64,000 bases of DNA, taken from NCBI GenBank assembly GCA_948474755.1, contig CAOLHI010001840.1, positions 124,001 through 188,000 on the forward strand, read 5' to 3'. The stretch comes from Ctenosaura bakeri. Lineage: Eukaryota > Chordata > Lepidosauria > Squamata > Iguanidae. The notes below the pieces were generated by a model, which saw only the letters and a list, made by a program, of their open reading frames with translations, did not search any database and was not told where the DNA came from. Shown here piece after piece: positions 56,816 through 64,000 of this stretch (positions are counted from its first letter, which is position 1; every line of letters starts with the position of its first letter). The position numbers and the translations under genes were made by a program.

Positions 56816-58039
56816 AAATAATTTGACTCTGTTGGTTCCCCACCATCTATATACTCTTATGTTACTCAGAAGATAATTTTTAAACTCACCTCCATCAGTT
56901 ATAGAAGAAGCCTGACATTTTGATGCAAAACATTCTGGACAAGCATTTCCTCCTTCACCACCACCACCTCCTCTCATTCCTCTGTTGGGTCTATGTGTCT
57001 GGATTTGTTTATTTAAAGACCAGGCACAAAAGAAGTGTCTGTGATCCCATCTCTCAAACTGGAGCTTGCTTTATTGCCTGTTAGCTCAGCAAAGCGTTAA
57101 ATGTCAGACACTACTGGCGACCTTCAGGACGTGCAAGATGTTAATTATGGACAGAGTGCCTTTTCTCTTTCTTTCTTCCTTGACACATTTGGAGCACTGG
57201 CCTCTAATTCAGAATGATGAGGAGGTAGGATGTGAGCGCCTAGCCTGTCCTGAAGTGCTCTATATGAGGAAAAGAACACAAGGTTTTTGCAATGCAATAG
57301 CGTGATCAAGGAATTTAAAAAATAATCCAGTGCTTGTGATAGTTGAGGGAAGGAGATGTAACAATGGCATTGTATACTCAAGACAGTCTACCTCTCTGAT
57401 AGTCAACAGTGAGTTGTTGGTTGTTTGGTTAGATTAGTGAAGCCATGAGATGCCAGGCAGGTACAATGGGGTACTTTCAGTTCCTTTTGGTACTTGTTCA
57501 TCTCCACCTTCGGGTGAGTAAAATTTCTTTTAAGTGAAATTTCTAAAAATGTGTGACTCTTCTAGGGAGTGCAAGGGCATCCTGCAGCAACAGGTACAAA
57601 GGTTATTTGGATGCACGGGGGTATTTAAATACCAACTTGTTATATGTACTTTGTTTCCAATATGAGAGAACATATCATGAAAGTTTTCAGTCTATTGTAC
57701 AGTCCTCCCCCACATTTGCAGGTTTGACCTTTGCAAATTTGAATATTTAGGAGTCGTGTGCCTGCTTCCCCCGCCCCTGATTCTTGTCCTCTAATTCCCT
57801 TGTGTTTTGCTGGGTGTGGAGAAGGAACGCAAGTGCCAGGTCAAAAGGCAAAGAAGTGGGGGGGGCAGATACACACACACCATCCTTCTCCCCTCCTGAG
57901 CTCCCCATTCCCATTCCCTTGCCCCTGGCCCTGGTGCACAAAAGGTAAGGGAATGGGAGGAGGGAGCCCCAGAAAGGAATGGGAAGGGTATCAGAAGGGG
58001 AGAATTATTTGCAGTTTTCCCACTTTCACTGAATCCTTG

Positions 58040-58254
58040 TGAAAGTGGAAGGGCCATTGTAATGGTAACTAGTAGTGGTGACTAAGCAGTTGAATGTTTA
58101 GAAAACAAAAATAATGACTGCAGGTGATTTACATAATTTAAAACTTATATTTGAATGTGAAGGAGTGACTATAATGATAACTAATAGTGGTGGCTAAACA
58201 GTTGAATATTTAGAAAACAAAAATAATAACTATAAGCGATTTATGTAACTTAAA
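58040..58254. repeat. 112-bp tandem duplication
   Basis: AATGGTAACTAGTAGTGGTG at 58061 recurs as AATGATAACTAATAGTGGTG at 58173, and the copies continue alike through GTTGAATGTTTAGAAAACAA to ACTTAAAA. The offset is 112 bp and divergence is moderate, so the duplication is old. Confidence 0.9.
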
Positions 58255-58360
58255 AGGGAATGATGGAGATGCCAAAATAATTAAAAAGGTTTTCTTTATC
58301 TTGGCTCAGTCATAAATCAAAATGGAGAACGTAGTCACAAATTCAAAAAATGAATGCTAT

Positions 58361-58558
58361 TTCCGAACTATGCTGTTGTAGTGCTATTATTCCCCTTTCA
58401 ACCTCCTGTGGAATTGTGGAGTTTGCAATTTCCTGAGACCAAAGAGTTCTCTGGCTGAGAATTCTAAAGGCCCCTCCCTAAACTGCAAACCCCAGGATTC
58501 CATGGGGTGTTGAAAGTGGAATAATAGCAGTATAACAGTGTAAGGCGGAAATGGCTTA
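58361..58558. mobile_element. Palindromic MITE
   Basis: CTATTTCCGAACTATGCTGT at the left and TAACAGTGTAAGGCGGAAAT at the right are diverged inverted ends. Internal TATTATTCCCCTTTCAACCT and GTGTTGAAAGTGGAATAATA pair. Same family as 2464 and 14230. Confidence 0.8.
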
Positions 58559-58991
58559 AGACTTTGGAGGCCAGTTGTGAAAGAGCAAGATAAGATTTTC
58601 AGGTATAAAGTTGTATCTTTAAATACCAAAGTCAGAATCATCCATGCCATGTTATTTCTGATTTCTGTGTATAAATGTGAAAGCTAGACAGTGAAAGAAG
58701 CTGACAGAGAGAACACATCAAAACTGAGCTTTCCTTAGAAGCTGATATGATTAAATTGAGGCAGTTATACTTCGGGTACTTTTGGCAATTTGTAACTGAG
58801 GGTCTCCTAAATTTAGAAGGGCAACGGAATCTGGTATCTTCTTCTGGTATCCCTACATTGGGAGAAATGTTGGGTCACAAGCGTAGTATTAAGAGATTGT
58901 TACTGCAATGTCTGTGCTGCACTTAAGGTGACATAGATATCATTTTGATATCAGTAATTTGGCTCTCTTCCACTATCCCTCTCCACGTGTT

Positions 58992-59714
58992 TGTGAGGCC
59001 CCCGGACAAGCACCGAACTAGGCTCGGCCACTAATTGCTGCAGTATTCCAACACAATACAGGCATTTCAGAAATAGCCAGATCGCTGCTTTAGGAGACCT
59101 CTCTGCAAACAACCTCATTATGTATGCACGCTGCTTACAAAGAACTCCCTGCCTCGAGCAGGCAACTTGACAAGCTGGATGCTCAAATGTCAAGCACTGT
59201 GCATCTGCATACTGGCTACTCCATTGTCAGTTCGGACCTAACTCAATCATGCTAAATTCTGACCTTTCCAAAGCTTTGTCTCGTGCCCGAAACTCATTGT
59301 TTTCCCCAAGTATGGAATAACCTGCGGTTACATTTCTCCCTATAAAACCCCCCAATTCCAAAACCATCCTCAAATCGCTCCTGAATTCCATCCCGTCTTG
59401 CCACCACTCTGCTTGGCGAGCCTTCCACTCAGTCATATTGGCTGAGACTGCGCAACTTCGGACCTTCGCAGTGATCTATCAGTGATCTTCAGGACAAGTG
59501 TCGTATCACCCAATTCAACCACCCCTCTGAAAAATCCCTCTGTCCCACTCCAACCTTTATTTTCTATAGTTATCTGAGTGCGTGTGTTGCATACACTGTT
59601 TGTCTGTATTTAATAAAGATCTCAATTATTCTTATAACTTGGTGTGCTCCTTGTCTTGGCCTGACCCCGTAGACATTGGGTAAAAGATTCTGCTGCGTTG
59701 CCCTGCCTCTCACA
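58992..59714 (+). mobile_element. Solo LTR, family A
   Basis: It starts TGTGAGGCCCCCGG and ends CCTGCCTCTCACA, so the tips TGTGAG/CTCACA are inverted. A TATAAAA box at 59341-59347 and an AATAAA signal at 59611-59616 have the spacing of U3-R-U5. Its 3' part matches the end of the LTR at 10430-11309. No internal retroelement sequence adjoins it, and no target duplication is clear. Confidence 0.75.
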
Positions 59715-60446
59715 TTGCTAGCTTGTGCTCTTAGCTAATTTCCCCAAACTTAGTTAATTGAGAACGCATATAGGTGTCCCTCCCGGGACCCCCAGTAATC
59801 AGGGTAACAGGATGGTGCTGGCAAACAATACCATAGCATTCATTGTTGTGTTGTTCCCTGACGATGCTGTGTATCTTTTTATTTATGCTTGCCTCTTGGT
59901 TCTTTCCTTGTCCCTTTCATAATGTGGGTACATTGATTACCTCGGCCCTGTGGAGTACAGAAGGCTTCTTTCTGTGGCAGAGAAAAGGCCATCAGAGGCT
60001 GTGTGCATGTGCTGCTTCTCAGCCAGGAGGGCACCACTTTGTCTCTAGAGATCAAAGAGGCTGGGAGATGCTGAGTGCTGGTCCTCTGTGAGGCACCACG
60101 TCCTTGTTTTGTGTTCTAAATATCTCCTATTTACTTAGTAATCTGGCATGTCCTCCTAGCAGGGCATTTGGCCTCAGATGTGTTTACTTGCCTGAGAAGA
60201 AACAGCCTTCTCTGTGGTGCATCTCTTATGGAGCACACTGTAGTGATTCATCTCATCACAGCCCAGGGCAAGATTTGGAAATGATTTTCTCTGGCTCTGA
60301 ATGGTCAATTTTGGAGAGTGCAAAAGTTACAAGTTGTACTGACTGCCTTTTTAGTCCACTCGAGCAAATGCTTTGTGGTGTGAATGGACTGGTGTTGATT
60401 TTTGTTGACTCGCTAGTCAGAATATTTTTAAAAAAGAGGAGGAAAA
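59715..60446. other. Intron 2 DNA, nothing recognised
   Basis: No exon was seen. The 119-aa frame at 60104-60463 has no recognised domain and no supporting splice sites. Confidence 0.4.
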
Positions 60447-60618
60447 AAAACTTGAAAGAATAGATGTCCAACTGGGCCAGACTAAAGGCCTACCTAATCC
60501 AGCATCCTGTTTTCCATAGTGGTGGCCATGAAGGAAATAAATCCTCCCTTGCTGCTTGTCCCTCATCCTCCTAAGCAGCTGGTCCTGCCTCTGCACGTGG
60601 AGATTCAGGTGTTACAAC
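60447..60618. repeat. Interspersed repeat fragment of unknown class
   Basis: ACTGGGCCAGACTAAAGGCC then TACCTAATCCAGCATCCTGT is a phrase that recurs in amniote repeats (a LINE or SINE 3' part). I cannot name the family. Confidence 0.45.
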
Positions 60619-61150
60619 TAAATCTTATTGCAGTGGTTCTCAACCTTCCTAATGCCGCGACCCTTTAATACAGTTCCTCATGTTGTTGTGACCCCCGACC
60701 ATAAAATTATTTATTTATTATTTACAATGCCTCCCCCCCGGCAAAGACCGCCTCGCTGACCAGGAACGGGGGGGGGGCGGGCAGGGAGAGAAAGAGGAGC
60801 CGCGCATCCCCCCCGGGAAAAAACTCCAAGAACCCCTCCGGGCTCTGCTTCTGCTTCGCTCTCGTTTCCGCTGGGGGGGCAGTGTGGGAAAAGTTTCCAG
60901 ATTGTCGACCCTGGCCAGGGGGTGAGGAATCCCAGCGCCTTTGTCTTTTGCACCGGGCGCAGCTCACCCCCCCAGAAAAGCACTACCTTGTGGCCCCCCC
61001 AGCCCTTCCGCAGTTCCCCCCTCTGTGGTGAGTGGGGCAGGGGCCGTGGCGAGGAGGGGGCTTGCCCCCCGTGCTGCCACTGCCCCCCAAGGTGGCCCGT
61101 CAGACGGGAGGTTCTCCCGGGGAGCGATTTCAGTCCCTTCTGAACTGGGG

Positions 61151-61493
61151 CAAGAGGATGCGAGCACGTGACTTGTGTTTGCGCACCACCACTCCTGCTA
61201 TGGCGATGCTGTGGCCGCATGCGCTCCCACCAAAGGGGGCAGGAGGACGCGAGCGCGTGGCTCGTGCTTGCACACCACCACTCCTGGGCCTTTTCCGCAC
61301 GTTAACTTATTGCGGAGGTGGGGGGTGCCGTTTGCGCAAGCAGGTTCTTGCGCGAGGCGCTCTCTTCGCTGCTCCTTTGTCCCGCAGCTGGCTTCCTGGT
61401 CGCGCAACCACCCCGCCTCTTCCTCCCTCAGTGCAGCCTACAGCTCCAGGAGGATGCAAGCGCATGGCTCGCGCTTGCGCACCACCACCGAGG
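61151..61493 (+). repeat. Three dispersed 47-bp direct repeats inside the hAT element
   Basis: Copies lie at 61151-61197, 61240-61286 and 61447-61493. They share GAGGATGCGAGC-type starts and GCGCACCACCAC-type ends. They differ at several CpG positions, mostly as C-to-T or G-to-A changes. Confidence 0.85.
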
Positions 61494-61504
61494 AGGGAAT
61501 GGAG

Positions 61505-61545
61505 CCTAAGACCATCGGAAATATGTATTTTCCGATGGTCTTAGG
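61505..61545. repeat. 17-bp perfect hairpin near the hAT right end
   Basis: CCTAAGACCATCGGAAA (61505-61521) and its exact complement (61529-61545) are separated by 7 bases. It lies 66 bp from the element's right end. Confidence 0.92.
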
Positions 61546-61619
61546 CGACCCCTGTGAAAGGGTCGTTTGACCCCCCCAAAGGGGTCGTGACCCACAGGTT
61601 GAGAACCGCTGTCCTATTG

Positions 61620-64000
61620 GCTGACTTGCCCACCTGTGTTATCAGAGGTGCATTGGGGCCTTGCTGTTTGAGGTGGGAGTGAAGGCAGGGCTCTTTCATA
61701 TTAGCTCTGTGGCAAGGGATGCCTTAGGATAGGCAAAACAAATTTATGTACACAAAACACCATGACTACTTTTATAGCCTCAAAAACAATCTACTTCTTC
61801 CATTGCTAAAATACTTACAGAATTAAGTTCTCTTATGCTGATTTCATAAAGAGAGTCCGGTTTTTCCAAATCCTGAACACTTATTTACTTTCTTTTCTGT
61901 CATAAGCATGATATGCCATATTCTTTTCCTTCAAAATTTTATGGAAGTTGACTTTGTTGTCCTTGATTTTGCTGATAAGATCTGCACAGATTTTAAATTA
62001 TGAATAAACATTGCTATATATTCTCATCCTAACTGTCTATAACTTGCAAGAGGATTTGTTTATATCTCTCTTACTTGCATAATAGTTGTTCTGTCCTTTT
62101 TTTACATAATTACAGTCCTCTCATATTGGCAAAAGTCCTCCTTTTTGCTCTAGTATGGATTTGAAACATTTAATTACATTTTAAATAGCTTTACTGGAGT
62201 AGGTACTGTTTTCTACTGGAGTAGGATACCTTACAAAAAAATACTGATGCATTTTCTAATTGACCTTTTTCAAATTTATTTCCACTGTGCATCTTCTATT
62301 ACGATAAATTTTCTGTTATGGAAATATTCTTACCATCTGCTTTATCAGTCCCTTTTATATTGTGGATAACTAACCTTGTCATCGTCCTGACATCATTATG
62401 TTCTGAAAAGAGGTAGGAGTTCTACCTCTATCGAGTTCTCTTGAACTGCTAAGTAAAAATACTGTCTTTTATTTGTTAATACCCCGTAAAGCAGGATGGA
62501 TGTTCTTAAACAGCTTTGATTCAAAATAGGTGATTTTAAGTTGGCCGCCCAAGTAGATAAATTTAAATGAGGTTTTACATTTAGCGATACGTATTTCTCA
62601 GAAGCATACTAATTGACTATTAATAATTAGCAGACACTTGATTGTGTCAGTAATCGTCCTTGAATGTATTAAAATTAATATCAGCCCATTTTATTCATCC
62701 TCACGTTCATATAAACTTATGAGGGAATGAAAGTTGGTAAACAGATATTTGAGTAAATTGAAGAGATGGACTAACAATAAGCACGTTCATTTTTAATATT
62801 CAGTTGTGCAAATTCTTCTTTTTTAATCATAACATTTCATGTAAGGGAAACACTATACTTCTAACAAAGGAAACAATGTACTGTAGTGCTGAAAATATTG
62901 ATCAAAATTGCTCAAACTTTATTTGTGGTAAGAACCAACTGTAAGGGCACAAGGCTTAGATGACTTGTTTGGCCCCATTTCTTAAACAGCTTCGGTTGCA
63001 GGGAGCCAGACTTTTTCTAATCTGGTTGTATAGTGGTATACGTGCAGGTTTCTTTTAAGCTGTTCAGCACTATGTTTCTGTTAGCTATCTGTAAAACAGC
63101 TTAATCTTATCTTTATGCAACATTTGGTGAGTAAAATAGTGCTTGGCCTGTGCTTTTCCGCAGGGGAGAGGCCTCCTATCTTTATTCAGATTCCAGTTCC
63201 CCAAGGGAAGTGGGATAATCCCATTTATTTGCTGACTTCGACAAGATATCTGCTACGTCTTCTCTTTTTGTGATCTCTAGATCTAGTGCAAAGGCTTTTG
63301 AAGGAAATACTGGCCCTCATGGGAGCTTTAAGACCTGCAGAAGTACTATCCACCTTTTTGATAAGCAGGGAACTCCAGGCATCCCACTGATATTTGGAGT
63401 TTCTGGCCAATGTGCATGAGTATACATTTTTTTAAAAAAGTTTAGAACCATGTTTAAAAATAGAATAGCATTGTGGCCATACCACAATGATCAAAATTGC
63501 CCAAGAGCGTCCTCAAGCAGCTGGTTTGAGGTGACATGAAATGGCAGCAAATTATGTTATTTCATTTGTTATTGTTGTGTCTTTACAAGAAGGAAAAGTA
63601 TTAGTGGCATTTTCTGTCTGAAATGCCAAAATTGGTTGATTATATGTATTTTGGATGTGGGCACTGTGGACCATTTGCCATTTTGATTCAGGCAACAAAA
63701 CTGCTTGAACTAGCCGTCCTTGTAATTTAAAAACAATACCATAGACTGTTTTAATCAGGGAGTCAAACCAAACCTGAACCCAGGTTCAGCGAAAGAAACT
63801 TTCACATATTTTTTTTTCTCAATGAGGAGAAAATTCTGCCTATCATTTGAAATTCTTTTTTGAAACTGAACTAGATCAGAAAAAGGGGAGAAAAATGGTT
63901 AAGGTTTCCACTTTAAAATAAGTTGCCTGAACCAAAATCCAGTTGTTGGTTCCAACTAAAATGAACCCATCAGATCAGTGGAAACTTAGTAACACTTTAT
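61620..64000. other. Intron 2 DNA, AT-rich, repeat-poor
   Basis: I recognise no SINE, LINE or MITE in this stretch, unlike the rest of the window. From 61740 to 63150 it is AT-rich with ATTA/TAAT words (for example ACTAATTGACTATTAATAAT near 62607). No exon with RNF157 similarity was found. Confidence 0.45.

Larger units (their letters stand above)
60631..61611. mobile_element. 981-bp SPIN-like hAT element with GC-rich interior
   Basis: The left end CAGTGGTTCTCAACCTTCCT and the complement of the right end, CAGCGGTTCTCAACCTGTGG, are hAT inverted repeats matching the SPIN type. The 80-bp left region (CTAATGCCGCGACCCTTTAA, then TTGTTGTGACCCCCGACCAT) and right region (CCGATGGTCTTAGGCGACCC, GTGAAAGGGTCGTTTGACCC) are those of SPIN elements. 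An 8-bp target duplication matches at 7 of 8: TCTTATTG at 60623-60630 and TCCTATTG at 61612-61619. The interior (60721-61500) is GC-rich and does not encode a hAT transposase. It carries three 47-bp repeats. It is non-autonomous. Confidence 0.92.
55506..64000 (+). other. RNF157: RNF157 intron 2 (partial)
   Basis: The intron starts with GTAAGT and runs past the window edge. I looked for the next conserved block of RNF157 (beginning around FPYAAPP) and did not find it, so exon 3 is beyond 64000. The intron contains a MITE, a tandem duplication, a solo LTR and a SPIN-like hAT element. Confidence 0.85.

Noticed and set aside
10430..59714. One very large provirus between the two family A LTRs.
   Set aside because: They are 48 kb apart, the DNA between holds a host gene and unrelated repeats, and no retroviral internal region was found.
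60711..61544. Frames of 169 aa (-) and 170 aa (+) in the hAT interior as possible proteins.
   Set aside because: Low-complexity Pro/Gly/Arg-rich products with no domain, explained by GC content. Neither looks like a hAT transposase.
55506..64000. RNF157 exon 3.
   Set aside because: I searched for the conserved block after GNRPV and found none in any frame; it must lie past the window.

Overview
The window is vertebrate nuclear DNA, almost certainly from a squamate reptile. The evidence is a dense mix of squamate-type repeats: CR1 and L2-like LINEs, L1 fragments, tRNA-derived SINEs of the Sauria type, a 5S rRNA-derived SINE, palindromic MITEs, and hAT elements with SPIN-like ends. I cannot fix the species; an iguanian lizard is a guess.

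Only one protein-coding gene is supported: the 5' end of RNF157, the RING-type E3 ubiquitin ligase paralogous to mahogunin (MGRN1), on the + strand. A CpG island (about 22991-24300) carries the promoter and 5' UTR. Coding exon 1 (23842-23929) and coding exon 2 (55387-55505) join in phase, encode 69 codons between them, and are separated by a first intron of about 31.5 kb. Exon 2 is followed by at least 8.5 kb of intron 2, and exon 3 is not in the window.

Layout. Positions 1-22990 are intergenic upstream DNA: an antisense L1 with a nested MITE (2.3-3.4 kb), scattered MITEs, a 182-bp near-perfect palindrome (9.5 kb), an LTR (10.4-11.3 kb), a broken L2-like LINE with reverse-transcriptase remnants (11.4-13.05 kb), a + strand L1 split by a SINE (16.2-17.0 kb), an antisense CR1 split by a 685-bp solo LTR (18.0-20.8 kb), a 948-bp hAT element (20.9-21.9 kb), and a sense CR1 3' end that directly abuts the CpG island. 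Intron 1 (23930-55386) holds many SINEs and MITEs, CR1 and L2-like tails, a 5S SINE, a short L1 with a perfect 14-bp target duplication (39.5 kb), a solo LTR (48.7-49.1 kb) and an internally deleted antisense L1 keeping both ends (51.4-53.1 kb). Intron 2 holds a tandem duplication (58 kb), a solo LTR (59.0-59.7 kb) and a 981-bp SPIN-like hAT element with GC-rich internal DNA (60.6-61.6 kb); its last 2.4 kb is AT-rich and apparently repeat-poor.

I found no operon, CRISPR, toxin or intact viral gene, and no wholly new system. The most unusual structures are the two hAT elements whose interiors look unlike transposase DNA, the perfect nesting of the solo LTR in CR1, and the internally deleted L1. 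Boundaries of old repeats are approximate unless a target-site duplication is stated.
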